NCBI RefSeq assembly: GCF_000176015.1
Contig: NZ_ACYY01000003.1
Coordinates: 151,987-215,986 of the forward strand
Origin: Rhodobacter ferrooxidans
GTDB lineage: Bacteria; Pseudomonadota; Alphaproteobacteria; Rhodobacterales; Rhodobacteraceae
DNA: 64,000 bases
Direction of reading: 5' to 3'
Shown here: positions 27,053 to 35,583 of the stretch, piece after piece
How the letters are laid out: each line of letters starts with the position of its first letter
Numbering within the stretch: the first letter of the stretch is position 1
Made by a program: the position numbers and the translations under genes
The notes under the pieces: generated by a model
What the model saw: the letters and a program-made list of their open reading frames with translations, nothing else
What the model was told of the DNA's origin: nothing
Database searches by the model: none

Positions 27053-28048
27053 TCACCCGCCGGTGTGGCTCATCGGGCGGCTCATCCGGCCGGTGACCTG
27101 CTGCCGGGAATAGTCGAAATCGTGGCCTTTGGGCTTGCGGGCAATGGCGGCACGGATCGCGGTTTCCAGCCCGGCATCGGATGGGCTGGCCCGCAACGGG
27201 GCGCGCAGGTCGGCGCTGTCTTCCTGGCCAAGGCACATGAAAAGCTGCCCGGTGCAGGTCAGCCGCACCCGGTTGCAGCTTTCGCAGAAATTATGGGTCA
27301 AGGGCGTGATCAGGCCGATCTTCTGGCCGGTCTGCTCCAGCCGGACATAGCGCGCAGGCCCGCCCGAGCGTTCGGCAAGCTCGGTCAGGGTGAAGCGGCT
27401 GGCAAGCCGCGCGGCAAGGTCGGTCAGCGGCCAGTAGCGGTCCAGCGCGCCGTTGTCGCCCATCGGCATCACTTCGATGAAGGTCAGATCATGGCCTTGG
27501 GCCGCGCACCATTCGACCAGCGGGAACAACTCGTCCTCGTTGACCCCCTTCAGCGCCACGGCGTTGATCTTCACCCGCAGGCCCGCGTCCGTGGCGGCCT
27601 TGATGCCCGCCAGCACCTGATCCAGCCGACCCCGCCGGGTGATCGCGGCGAATTTGGCGGCATCCAGCGTATCCAGCGAGACATTGACCCGCTTCACCCC
27701 GCACTCGGCCAGTTCGGCGGCATATTTTCCCAGTTGCGAGCCGTTGGTGGTCAGCGTCAGTTCCTGCAAGGCGCCGCTGGCCAGATGCCGCTGCATGGCG
27801 CGGAAGAACGCCATGATGTTGCGCCGCACCAGAGGCTCGCCGCCAGTGATCCGCAGCTTTTGCACCCCCAGCCGGATGAAAGTGCTGCACAGCCGGTCAA
27901 GCTCCTCAAGCGAAAGCAGGTCGGCGCGCGGCAGGAATTGCATGTCCTCGACCATGCAGTAATCGCAGCGGAAATCGCAGCGGTCGGTGACCGAGACCCG
28001 CAGATAGCGGATGGCGCGGGCGAAGGGGTCGGTCAGCGGCTGCTTCAT
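27053..28048 (-). CDS. moaA: GTP 3',8-cyclase (molybdenum cofactor biosynthesis protein A)
   Basis: A radical-SAM enzyme of 331 residues. [16 protein letters not shown] (C24, C28, C31) binds the SAM iron-sulfur cluster, and [15 protein letters not shown] is the GGEP motif. [21 protein letters not shown] carries the second 4Fe-4S cluster. The final Gly-Gly of SHTGG is the conserved C-terminal tail needed for activity. It converts GTP to 3',8-cyclo-GTP with MoaC completing the step. No other moa genes are nearby; the HPP/CBS gene follows by 4 bp. Start: ATG complementary to 28046-28048. Confidence 0.97.
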   Translation of the reverse strand: MKQPLTDPFARAIRYLRVSVTDRCDFRCDYCMVEDMQFLPRADLLSLEELDRLCSTFIRLGVQKLRITGGEPLVRRNIMAFFRAMQRHLASGALQELTLTTNGSQLGKYAAELAECGVKRVNVSLDTLDAAKFAAITRRGRLDQVLAGIKAATDAGLRVKINAVALKGVNEDELFPLVEWCAAQGHDLTFIEVMPMGDNGALDRYWPLTDLAARLASRFTLTELAERSGGPARYVRLEQTGQKIGLITPLTHNFCESCNRVRLTCTGQLFMCLGQEDSADLRAPLRASPSDAGLETAIRAAIARKPKGHDFDYSRQQVTGRMSRPMSHTGG

Positions 28049-28133
28049 CGGGCAAAGCTAGGGCGAGGGGGCGATTGTGGCAAGCAGCAATGAGGTGGTT
28101 GCCGGAAGGCGGGCGCCGGATTATCCTGCGGCC

Positions 28134-28586
28134 ATGATGATACGCGCCCTTGGTCTTGTGCTTGGTTTGTCGCTGTTGGCGGGGTGCTCGGCGCTGCGCG
28201 GGCCGCAGGTGCCGGATGTGCCAGAACCCTTGCCCTCGCCCGAGCTTGCCGCGCCGCCGCCGCCCGCCGGGGCTTCCAGCGCCGAGGCGCTGGACACCAC
28301 CACACCCGAGCAGCGCGCCGCCGCTTTGGCCGCCCCGGCGCCCGCCGCGGATGCGGCTTTGGGCAAGGTGGTGGTGGCTTTGGGCAAGGTGACGGAACCG
28401 GGGTTCTGGTTGCGCTCGGCCTTGGTCAGCGCGGCGCGGCCGGGCACGGTGGTCACGGCGTCAGGCGCATCGGTGCAGGTTGATCTGTTGCCGGGCGAAG
28501 GGGCGGCGCAGCTGTCGCTGGCGGCGTTCCGGGCGCTGGGGCTGGGGCTGACCGATCTGCCCGAGGTGACGGTGTTCGGGCGCTAG
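28134..28586 (+). CDS. small lipoprotein, unknown function
   Basis: A 150-residue protein with lipoprotein signal MMIRALGLVLGLSLLAGC (lipobox LAGC). The following 75 residues are Pro/Ala-rich and probably extended (VPEPLPSPELAAPPPPAG), a typical tether. A folded C-terminal part starts near ALGKVVVALGKVTEPGFWL and contains the short beta segments SGASVQVDLLPG and LPEVTVFGR. Start: ATG at 28134 or 28137 without a strong ribosome site; upstream in-frame starts lack the signal sequence. Divergent from moaA. Proteins like this in the group are sometimes labelled D-galactarate dehydratase, which the sequence does not support. Confidence 0.65.
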   Translation: MMIRALGLVLGLSLLAGCSALRGPQVPDVPEPLPSPELAAPPPPAGASSAEALDTTTPEQRAAALAAPAPAADAALGKVVVALGKVTEPGFWLRSALVSAARPGTVVTASGASVQVDLLPGEGAAQLSLAAFRALGLGLTDLPEVTVFGR

Positions 28587-28607
28587 GCGGCGGGATTGCG
28601 GACAGGC

Positions 28608-28659
28608 GTGGGGGCTGTCTGCCCCCACACCCCCGAGGATATTTTCACAAAGGTGAATG
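28608..28659 (+). repeat. intergenic hairpin-plus-tail element, copy 2
   Basis: GTGGGGGC (28608-28615), loop TGTCT, GCCCCCAC (28621-28628), then CCCGAGGATATTT, three variable bases and CAAAGGTGAATG. The same loop and tail occur in reverse orientation at 16062-16126 with an unrelated stem. It lies between the stop of the lipoprotein gene and the stop of the convergent alkD-like gene (4 bp away). Confidence 0.7.
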
Positions 28660-28662
28660 AAG

Positions 28663-29349
28663 TCAGGGAGTTGGCAGGTATTGCGCCGCTTCCTTGCGGG
28701 CGAAGGCGCGCAGGTAGGCGCCGTGCTCGGCCAGAAAGGCGGCGGCGCGGTTTGCGTCGTGCTTCGAGAGGTCGCGCAGCCACCAAGCCACGGCTTTCTG
28801 GATGAACCAGTCGCGGTCGGTGCAGTAGCCGGCGGCCCAGTCGAGGATACGCTCGCGGGCGGCGATCTCGGCGGCTTTGGGGTTGGGCAGCTTGGCGAAG
28901 GGCAGGGTGGCGACCAAAGCGGCGCGGCGTTGCCACATGTTTTCCGACCGGGTCCAGGTTTCAACCTCGTCCAGCCGCGACGGGTCGGCGATCAGGCGTT
29001 TTTGCGCCGCGATGCAGGCGTGGTCCGCGATGGCCCAGGCGTCGAAATCCGGCAGCCATTGGCAGATCAGCGCCCAGGCGCCGCTGTCATCGGGGCGGAT
29101 GCGGGCCTGGCTCAGCAGTTTGGCGGCGGCAATCCGCGCTTCGTGGATGTTGCTGCGCCACAACCCGTCGGCCAGCGCCAGCCGGTCAGGCAGCGACAGG
29201 GTGGCGCGCCAGTCTTTGACCAAGGCGTCGATCTCGGGGTTCGAGACGCCGAGATACGGGCGTTCGACCTTGTGATAGGCTTGCATTTCCAGTGCCTTGC
29301 CGGGCAAAGCTTGTGCAGTCAGGGCGGCGATCGCCTGTTCGGGGGTCAT
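28663..29349 (-). CDS. alkD: DNA alkylation repair protein (AlkD-like)
   Basis: A 228-residue all-helical HEAT-repeat protein. SNPEIDALVKDW, SNIHEARIAAAKLLSQ, SENMWQRRAALVATLPFAK and TDRDWFIQKAVAWWLRDLSK are the characteristic conserved segments of the AlkD/AlkC superfamily, the last bearing the Trp/Asp pocket. AlkD excises positively charged alkylated bases (3-methyladenine, 7-methylguanine) from DNA without base flipping. Start: ATG complementary to 29347-29349, overlapping the flavin-oxidase gene by 4 bp. Last gene of the glmU-glmS operon. The open frame extends upstream to 29679 but within the neighbouring gene. Confidence 0.88.
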   Translation of the reverse strand: MTPEQAIAALTAQALPGKALEMQAYHKVERPYLGVSNPEIDALVKDWRATLSLPDRLALADGLWRSNIHEARIAAAKLLSQARIRPDDSGAWALICQWLPDFDAWAIADHACIAAQKRLIADPSRLDEVETWTRSENMWQRRAALVATLPFAKLPNPKAAEIAARERILDWAAGYCTDRDWFIQKAVAWWLRDLSKHDANRAAAFLAEHGAYLRAFARKEAAQYLPTP

Positions 29350-29906
29350 CGGGGTTTTCCCAGATTGGCGTCGATGCCGGTCGGCAGGCCGTCGATCGAG
29401 GTGCGGTTCGTCTGGTCCCAATAGGCCTTGATGCCTTGGGCGCCTTTGTCGTCGGTCCATGTGCGCAATACCGGACGTTCGCGGACCTCGTCCATCAGCG
29501 GCACCGCGTAACCGCAGGAGGTTTGCACCAGATCGACCGTCATGTCGAAGATCTGCCGCGCGCCCGGCAGATCGGGGAAATGCCGCAGCATGTCGGCCCA
29601 GTCGGGGTCGTTGTGGTGCAGGGTGCGGGCGGTGCCAAAGGCGCGCAGGATCAGCGGGCGCGCCCCGAAGCTGCACCACATCACCGTCATCCGGGCATCA
29701 TGCGCCAGATGCGCCGCGGTTTCGTTGCCCGAGCCGGTCAGGTTCAGCCAGATCAGCCGGTTGGGGCCAAGCACCCGCAGGCTGTCCATGCCTTTGGGGC
29801 TGAGGTTGATGCGGGCACTCGGCGCGGTGGAGGCCACGAAATACACCGCCTGTTCTTCAACAAACGCTTGATGTTCGGGTTGGAACTCCTTGAATCTATT
29901 TGCCAT
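29346..29906 (-). CDS. pyridoxamine 5'-phosphate oxidase-fold flavoprotein
   Basis: A 186-residue split-barrel protein. FVEEQAVYFVASTAP and RINLSPKGMDSLRVLGPNRL are the usual N-terminal strands; LTGSGNETAAHLAHDARMTVMWC contains the FMN-phosphate region, followed by RPLILRAFGTART. QTSCGYAVPLM occurs near the C-terminal part. It most likely binds FMN or F420 and reduces or oxidises a small molecule; genuine PdxH residues for PLP are not evident. The start overlaps the glmS stop by 1 base (TAATG), so it is translationally coupled. Why it sits in a cell-wall sugar operon is unclear. Confidence 0.82.
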   Translation of the reverse strand: MANRFKEFQPEHQAFVEEQAVYFVASTAPSARINLSPKGMDSLRVLGPNRLIWLNLTGSGNETAAHLAHDARMTVMWCSFGARPLILRAFGTARTLHHNDPDWADMLRHFPDLPGARQIFDMTVDLVQTSCGYAVPLMDEVRERPVLRTWTDDKGAQGIKAYWDQTNRTSIDGLPTGIDANLGKPR

Positions 29907-31726
29907 TACTCGACCGTCACCGATTTCGCCAGATTGCGCGGCTGATCGACATCGGTGCCCTTGGCGATGGCGGTGTGATAGGCCAGCAGTTGCGCCGGAA
30001 GCGCATAGACCATCGGCGCCAGGAACCCCGGCACCTGCGGCATGGTCAGGGTTTTCCAGCAGCCGACCCCGGCCTCGGCCACGCCCTTGGCATCCGAGAT
30101 CAAGAGCACCTTGCCGTGCCGCGCCATCACCTCTTGCATGTTCGACACGGTCTTGTCGAACAGCGCGTCGCGCGGCGCCAGAACGATCACCGGCACGGCT
30201 TCGTCGATCAGGGCGATGGGGCCGTGTTTCAGTTCACCTGATGCATAACCTTCGGCGTGTATGTAGCTGATTTCCTTTAGTTTAAGTGCGCCTTCCAGCG
30301 CCAGGGGGAACATCGCGCCGCGCCCCAGGAACAGGATGTCCTGCGCCTTGGCCAGTTGGTCGGCAATCGCCTCGATCTCGGCGGCAAGGCCTAAGGCGTG
30401 GTTCATCAGGCCGGGCAGCAGTGCGAAATCGGCCAGATGGGTGGCCAGCGTCGCGGCATCAAGGCGGCCGCGATCCAGCCCCGCTTTCAGCGCCAGCAGC
30501 GCCAGGACGGCCAACTGGCAGGTGAAGGCCTTGGTCGAGGCCACGCCCACCTCGATCCCGGCCAGGATTGGCAGTGCCAGATCGCTTTCGCGGGCGATGG
30601 AGGAGGTCGGCACGTTGACCACCGCCAGCACCTTGGCCACCTTGCCCTTGGCATAGCGCAGGGCGGCCAGAGTATCGGCGGTCTCGCCCGACTGGCTGAC
30701 GAACAGCGCCCAGGAGGCGGGTGAAAGCGGCGGCTCGCGGTAGCGGAATTCCGAGGCGACGTCGATATCGCAGGGCAGGCCTGCCAGCGCCTCGAACCAG
30801 TATTTCGCCACGTGGCAGGCATAGGAGGCAGTGCCGCAGGCCACCAGCGTCAGCCGATAAACGCTTTTGAAATCAATGGCTTCTGGTAGGTTCATCACCT
30901 TGCCATCCGCCGAAAGGTAGGCGCGCAGCGCGTCGGCCAGCACCACCGGCTGTTCAGCAATTTCCTTGGCCATGAAATGCCGGTAGCCGGCCTTTTCGAT
31001 GCGGGTGGCGTCGATCTGGATTTGGGTAACGGCCCGGTTGGCGCGGTTGCCGGCGGCGTCGAAAATCTCGGCCCCCTTGCGGGTGATCACCGCCCAGTCG
31101 CCTTCCTCCAGATAGGTGATGCGGTCGGTCATCGGTGCCAGGGCGATGGCGTCGGAGCCGACAAACATCTCGCCGTTGCCATGGCCGATGGCCAGCGGGC
31201 TGCCCTTGCGGGCGGCGATCAAGAGGTCGTCCTGGCCTTCGAACAGAAAGCACAGGGCGAAGGCGCCGTGAAGGCGGCCAAGGGTCTCGCGGGCGGCTTC
31301 AATGGGCGAGAGACCGCGTTCCATGTGCAAACGGGTCATCAGCGCCACGGTTTCGGTGTCGGTTTCCGATTCAAAGGAAAACCCGGCCTCGGCCAGTTCG
31401 GCCCGCAACTCGCGGAAGTTCTCGATAATGCCGTTGTGCACCACCGCCACAGGGCCAGCCTGATGCGGATGGGCGTTGGAGACGGTGGCCGCGCCATGCG
31501 TGGCCCAGCGGGTGTGGCCGATGCCGGCCTTGCCCGCCAACGGGTCGTGCACCAGCAAATCCGACAGGTTCACCAGCTTGCCGGTGGCGCGGCGGCGGTC
31601 GAGGTGGCCGTCGTTGACCGTGGCGATGCCAGCCGAATCATAGCCGCGGTATTCCAGCCGCTTCAACGCCTCGATCAGCAGGGGGGCGACCTGATGGTTG
31701 CCAAGCACTCCGACGATGCCGCACAT
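29906..31726 (-). CDS. glmS: glutamine--fructose-6-phosphate aminotransferase (isomerizing)
   Basis: A 606-residue enzyme, standard length. The N-terminal MCGIVGVLGN exposes the catalytic cysteine (C2) of the glutaminase domain; RWATHGAATVSNAHPH, VVHNGIIEN and SDTETV-type residues follow. The C-terminal half has two SIS domains (ACGTASYACHVAKYW, VSQSGETADTLAALRYAK, KGVGVASTKAF-type EVGVASTKAFTCQ) and ends LAKSVTVE. It makes glucosamine-6-phosphate, the first step of UDP-GlcNAc synthesis for peptidoglycan and LPS. Start: ATG complementary to 31724-31726, required because Cys2 must follow Met; the glmU stop is 1 bp away. No glmS ribozyme is visible or expected. Confidence 0.98.
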   Translation of the reverse strand: MCGIVGVLGNHQVAPLLIEALKRLEYRGYDSAGIATVNDGHLDRRRATGKLVNLSDLLVHDPLAGKAGIGHTRWATHGAATVSNAHPHQAGPVAVVHNGIIENFRELRAELAEAGFSFESETDTETVALMTRLHMERGLSPIEAARETLGRLHGAFALCFLFEGQDDLLIAARKGSPLAIGHGNGEMFVGSDAIALAPMTDRITYLEEGDWAVITRKGAEIFDAAGNRANRAVTQIQIDATRIEKAGYRHFMAKEIAEQPVVLADALRAYLSADGKVMNLPEAIDFKSVYRLTLVACGTASYACHVAKYWFEALAGLPCDIDVASEFRYREPPLSPASWALFVSQSGETADTLAALRYAKGKVAKVLAVVNVPTSSIARESDLALPILAGIEVGVASTKAFTCQLAVLALLALKAGLDRGRLDAATLATHLADFALLPGLMNHALGLAAEIEAIADQLAKAQDILFLGRGAMFPLALEGALKLKEISYIHAEGYASGELKHGPIALIDEAVPVIVLAPRDALFDKTVSNMQEVMARHGKVLLISDAKGVAEAGVGCWKTLTMPQVPGFLAPMVYALPAQLLAYHTAIAKGTDVDQPRNLAKSVTVE

Positions 31727-31727
31727 C

Positions 31728-33092
31728 CTAGTTGCCTTTCGCTGCTGCGGCTTTGGCCGCACGGAAGCTTTCCATCATCCGCGTCGCCAGACCCGGTTTG
31801 TTTACCTGTTTGGCCCGGCCCAGGGCGAGGGCCTCGGCGGGCACGTCTTCGGTGATCACCGAGCCCGAGGCGGTCATCGCACCCGCCCCCACCGTCACCG
31901 GTGCCACCAGCATGGTGTCCGAGCCGATGAAGGCATGCGCACCGATCTCGGTGCGGTGCTTGGCAACGCCATCATAGTTGCAGGTCACGGTGCCGGCGCC
32001 GATGTTGGTGAATTCACCGACATGGGCGTCGCCGAGGTAGGTCAGGTGGCCGACCTTGACGCCCTCGTCCAGCACCGAATTCTTGATCTCGACGAAATTG
32101 CCGACATGCACATCCTCGGCCAGTTCCGCCCCGGGGCGCAGCCGGGCGAAGGGGCCGATGGTGGCGCCGCGGCTGATGTGGCAGCCCTCCAGGTGGCAGA
32201 ACCCCAGCACCTCGGCGCCGGATTCGATGGTGACGCCGGGGCCGAAGATCACGTTGGGGCCGATGATGGCGTCGCGGCCGATGAAGGTATCAAGGGCGAA
32301 AAACACCGTGTCAGGGGCGGTCAGGGTGACGCCATCCTGCAGCGCTGTGGCGCGGGCGCGGGTCTGGAAGGCGGCCTCGGCGGCAGCGAGTTCGGCGCGG
32401 GTGTTGATGCCAAGGGTTTCAGCCTCGTCACAGACCACCACGCCCGCCGACAGACCGCGCGACCGGGCGAGGCCGACGATATCGGTCAGGTAGTATTCCT
32501 TCGCGGCATTCTGGTTTTCCACCATCGCCACCAGGTCGAACAGCAGGTGGGTATCGGCGCAGACAACGCCGGAATTGCAAAGGCTTATAGCGCGTTCTTC
32601 ATCTGTCGCATCCTTGAACTCGACGATGCTGTGCAGGTCTTCGCCGTCCGCGATCAGCCGCCCATAGCGCCCCGGATCGGCGGCCTGAAACCCCAGCACC
32701 ACCACATCATGCCGCGCCCGGGCTTCCAGCAGCGCCTCCAGCGTCTCGCCGGTGATGAAGGGGGTGTCGCCATACAGCACCACCGCATCGCCATCCTCGC
32801 CGTCCAGCACTTTTGCCGCCTGCGCCACGGCGTGGGCGGTACCAAGCTGTTCGGCCTGCACCACCACCTCGGCATCTGCGTCAAAGGTGCGGGCGGCCTT
32901 GGTCACGGCCTCGGCCCCATGCCCCGCCACCACCACCACCCGCGCCGGGTCAAGCGCCCGCCCGGCGGCCAGCGCGTGATGCAAGAGCGGTGCGCCACCG
33001 AGCCTGTGCAGCACCTTGGGCAGGTCGGAATTCATCCGCGTGCCCTGGCCTGCCGCCAGCACGATCAGGGATACCGGGGCGGAAATCGTCAT
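31728..33092 (-). CDS. glmU: bifunctional UDP-N-acetylglucosamine pyrophosphorylase / glucosamine-1-phosphate acetyltransferase
   Basis: A 454-residue enzyme. The N-terminal LIVLAAGQGTRMNSDLPKVLH is the uridylyltransferase loop. From about residue 250 a left-handed beta-helix of hexapeptide repeats (IIGPNVIFGPGVTIESGAEVLG, ARLRPGAELAEDVHVGNFVEIK) forms the acetyltransferase, with the catalytic histidine region GVAKHRTEIGAHAFIGSDTM. It makes UDP-GlcNAc from GlcN-1-P in two steps. Start: ATG complementary to 33090-33092 with AAAAGGTGTGTTG; a GTG two codons upstream is possible. First gene of glmU-glmS-flavin oxidase-alkD. Confidence 0.97.
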   Translation of the reverse strand: MTISAPVSLIVLAAGQGTRMNSDLPKVLHRLGGAPLLHHALAAGRALDPARVVVVAGHGAEAVTKAARTFDADAEVVVQAEQLGTAHAVAQAAKVLDGEDGDAVVLYGDTPFITGETLEALLEARARHDVVVLGFQAADPGRYGRLIADGEDLHSIVEFKDATDEERAISLCNSGVVCADTHLLFDLVAMVENQNAAKEYYLTDIVGLARSRGLSAGVVVCDEAETLGINTRAELAAAEAAFQTRARATALQDGVTLTAPDTVFFALDTFIGRDAIIGPNVIFGPGVTIESGAEVLGFCHLEGCHISRGATIGPFARLRPGAELAEDVHVGNFVEIKNSVLDEGVKVGHLTYLGDAHVGEFTNIGAGTVTCNYDGVAKHRTEIGAHAFIGSDTMLVAPVTVGAGAMTASGSVITEDVPAEALALGRAKQVNKPGLATRMMESFRAAKAAAAKGN

Positions 33093-33194
33093 CAACACAC
33101 CTTTTCTTTGTGGTCGGCCCGTTCTAACCCGGTTTGGCCGATGCGCAAGGGCAAGCGCCTCACGGCAGTTTTCAGTCGGTTACAGGAGGCGACG

Positions 33195-33875
33195 ATGCGC
33201 ACGGTGGTATTCGATCTGGATGGCACGTTGGCCGATACCAGTGCCGACCTGATTGCCGCGGCCAATGCCTGCTTTCGCGGGCTGGGGCTGGGCGATGTGC
33301 TGCACCCCGAAGCCGATGCCTTGACCGCGTTTCAGGGGGGGCGGGCGATGCTGCGGCTGGGGTTTCAGCGCCTGGGGCAGGGCAGCGAGGCGGAAGTGGA
33401 CGCACAATACCCGGTGCTGCTGCTGGCCTATGCGGATGCCATTGATACCCATACAAGGCTGTATCCGGGTGCGGCCGAGGCGGTGCAGGCGCTGCGCGAT
33501 GCCGGTTTCGCCACCGCGATCTGCACCAACAAGCCGGAAGGGCTGGCCGAAACGTTGACCCGCCGTCTGGGCATCCGCGATCTGTTCGGCGCGCTGATCG
33601 GTGCCGACACCCTGCCCACCCGCAAGCCCGACCCCGCGCCCTATGTGGCAGCCGTCACCCGGGCGGGCGGGGCGGTGGCGCGGTCCTTGCTGGTGGGCGA
33701 TACCGTGACCGACCGGGAAACCGCGCGGGCGGCGGGGGTGCCTGCGGTGCTGGTCAGCTTTGGCCCCGAAGGCATGGGCGTGGCGCGGATGCAGCCTGAG
33801 GCCCTGCTGCACCGTTTCGCCGATCTGCCCGCGCTGGCCGAGGCGCTGATTCCCGCAAATCAGCCCCGAATCTGA
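33195..33875 (+). CDS. gph: phosphoglycolate phosphatase (HAD family)
   Basis: A 226-residue HAD hydrolase. VVFDLDGTLADTSADL is motif I with the nucleophilic and proton-donor aspartates, ICTNKPEG motif II, TRKPDPAPY motif III (lysine), and LLVGDTVTDRETARAAG motif IV. The helical cap of about 70 residues between motifs I and II is of the Gph type. It removes phosphate from 2-phosphoglycolate formed in DNA repair or photorespiration. The start is the ATG at 33195 with AGGAGGCGACG, a very good site. Divergent from glmU. Related HAD phosphatases with other sugar phosphates cannot be excluded. Confidence 0.88.
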   Translation: MRTVVFDLDGTLADTSADLIAAANACFRGLGLGDVLHPEADALTAFQGGRAMLRLGFQRLGQGSEAEVDAQYPVLLLAYADAIDTHTRLYPGAAEAVQALRDAGFATAICTNKPEGLAETLTRRLGIRDLFGALIGADTLPTRKPDPAPYVAAVTRAGGAVARSLLVGDTVTDRETARAAGVPAVLVSFGPEGMGVARMQPEALLHRFADLPALAEALIPANQPRI

Positions 33876-33981
33876 TCCGTCACCGCCCCGCGAAACGGCA
33901 CCCGATGAATTTCGGTGCACAATCGCATACAATTTCCCCGGAATGATGCCTTTGAAGTGCCGCTTTTCCGGGCTGCGTCGG

Positions 33982-34010
33982 TTGACCGCAGGTGGGGGGC
34001 GGGATAAACG
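33982..34010 (+). promoter_or_regulatory. candidate promoter of the nuo operon
   Basis: TTGACC (33982-33987), a 17-base spacer and TAAACG (34005-34010) lie about 66 bp upstream of the nuoA GTG, in the only gap long enough (201 bp) to carry the promoter of the whole complex I cluster. The -10 is a moderate match, so this is a suggestion. Confidence 0.4.
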
Positions 34011-34076
34011 GTTGCCGAACAGTGCAGGCGCCTCAACAGTGGCCGTCTTGCCGTCGCCAGCTGAAGGAGCAACCTC

Positions 34077-34442
34077 GTGGACGCACTTCTCCGAGAGTAT
34101 CTTCCCATCCTGATCCTGCTTGCCCTGGCCATCGGCCTTGGCCTGGTGCTGATTTTGGCGGCGGTGGTGCTGGCGATCCGCAACCCCGACCCGGAAAAGG
34201 TCTCGGCCTATGAATGTGGTTTCAACGCCTTCGACGACGCGCGGATGAAGTTCGACGTGCGGTTCTATCTGGTGTCGATCCTGTTCATCATCTTCGATCT
34301 GGAAGTGGCGTTCCTGTTCCCCTGGGCGGTGGCCTTCGGGCAGATCTCGATGCTGGGGTTCTGGTCGATGATGATCTTCCTGACGGTGCTGACCGTAGGC
34401 TTTGCCTATGAATGGAAGAAGGGGGCGCTGGAATGGGCGTGA
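34077..34442 (+). CDS. nuoA: NADH-quinone oxidoreductase subunit A
   Basis: A 121-residue membrane subunit with three helices. [20 protein letters not shown] opens it; [21 protein letters not shown] is the conserved cysteine-containing loop at the quinone-site junction, followed by [19 protein letters not shown]. Start: GTG at 34077 behind AAGGAGCAACCTC. First of 14 nuo genes; nuoB begins at or within its stop codon. Confidence 0.97.
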   Translation: MDALLREYLPILILLALAIGLGLVLILAAVVLAIRNPDPEKVSAYECGFNAFDDARMKFDVRFYLVSILFIIFDLEVAFLFPWAVAFGQISMLGFWSMMIFLTVLTVGFAYEWKKGALEWA

Positions 34443-34966
34443 TGACCGGGGCGAATACCGCGGGGCCTGATGCCGAGGTTGCGACCGACGCGCTGAACCG
34501 CGAGCTTTCGGACAAGGGGTTTCTGCTGACCTCGACCGAGGACATCATCAACTGGGCCCGCACTGGCAGCCTGCACTGGATGACCTTTGGTCTGGCCTGT
34601 TGTGCTGTGGAAATGATCCAGCTTTCGATGCCGCGCTATGATCTGGAACGCTTTGGCACTGCCCCGCGCGCCTCGCCGCGGCAGTCCGATCTGATGATCG
34701 TCGCGGGCACCCTGACCAACAAGATGGCCCCGGCGCTGCGCAAGGTCTATGACCAGATGCCCGAGCCGCGCTATGTGATCTCGATGGGTAGCTGTGCCAA
34801 TGGCGGCGGCTACTACCACTATTCCTATTCGGTGGTGCGCGGTTGCGACCGCATCGTGCCGGTCGATGTCTATGTGCCGGGCTGCCCGCCCACCGCCGAG
34901 GCGTTGCTGTATGGCATCCTGCAGTTGCAACGCAAAATGCGCCGCACCGGCACCATAACCCGCTAA
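34442..34966 (+). CDS. nuoB: NADH-quinone oxidoreductase subunit B
   Basis: A 174-residue hydrophilic subunit that carries iron-sulfur cluster N2, the last before quinone. [10 protein letters not shown] provides the tandem cysteines (C53, C54); [19 protein letters not shown] and [18 protein letters not shown] give the other two. The start [10 protein letters not shown] at 34442 shares one base with the nuoA stop (TGATG) and gives the length I recall for Paracoccus Nqo6. An ATG at 34433 would add three residues and has a better purine-rich stretch upstream, so it remains possible. Confidence 0.97.
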   Translation: MTGANTAGPDAEVATDALNRELSDKGFLLTSTEDIINWARTGSLHWMTFGLACCAVEMIQLSMPRYDLERFGTAPRASPRQSDLMIVAGTLTNKMAPALRKVYDQMPEPRYVISMGSCANGGGYYHYSYSVVRGCDRIVPVDVYVPGCPPTAEALLYGILQLQRKMRRTGTITR

Positions 34967-34977
34967 GGAAAAGCCCC

Positions 34978-35580
34978 ATGCCCGAAGCGTTGAACGAACT
35001 TGCCGGCCTGCTGGAACTGAAGCAGTCGAACGCCGTGCTGGGCCATGCGGTCGAGAATGGCGAGCTGACGGTGGAAGTTTCCGTTGCGCGGCTGCATGGG
35101 CTGGTGGATTTCCTGCGCGGCGATGCGGCCTGCCGGTTCTCGACACTGATCGACATCACGGCGGTGGATTACCCCGGCCGCGCCGCGCGGTTCGACGTGG
35201 TGTATCACCTGCTGTCGATGTATCAGAACCAGCGCATCCGGCTGGTGGCGGCGGTGCGCGAGGACGAGATGGTGCCCTCGCTGGTGTCGCTGTTCCCCGG
35301 CGCCAACTGGTACGAGCGCGAGGTGTTCGACATGTTCGGCATCCTGTTCTCGGGCCACCCCGACCTGCGCCGCATCCTGACCGACTATGGTTTCCGCGGC
35401 CACCCGCTGCGCAAGGATTTCCCCACCACCGGCTATACCGAAGTGCGCTATGACGATGTGCAAAAGCGCGTGGTCTACGAACCGGTCAGCCTGACGCAGG
35501 AATACCGCCAGTTCGATTTCATGTCGCCATGGGAGGGGGCTGCCTACATCCTTCCGGGCGACGAAAAGCAGGGGGCCTGA
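34978..35580 (+). CDS. nuoC: NADH-quinone oxidoreductase subunit C
   Basis: A 200-residue peripheral-arm subunit without cofactor (30-kDa subunit). [27 protein letters not shown] is the N-terminal fold and [26 protein letters not shown] the family signature [22 protein letters not shown]. It contacts NuoD at the quinone-binding side. It is separate from nuoD, unlike the fused nuoCD of enterics. Start: ATG at 34978 with AAGGAAAAGCCCC. Confidence 0.97.
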   Translation: MPEALNELAGLLELKQSNAVLGHAVENGELTVEVSVARLHGLVDFLRGDAACRFSTLIDITAVDYPGRAARFDVVYHLLSMYQNQRIRLVAAVREDEMVPSLVSLFPGANWYEREVFDMFGILFSGHPDLRRILTDYGFRGHPLRKDFPTTGYTEVRYDDVQKRVVYEPVSLTQEYRQFDFMSPWEGAAYILPGDEKQGA

Positions 35581-35583
35581 GCC

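Noticed and set aside
28134..28586. D-galactarate dehydratase for the small lipoprotein
   Set aside because: The protein is a 150-residue lipoprotein with no dehydratase motif; the label seems to be a propagated annotation error.
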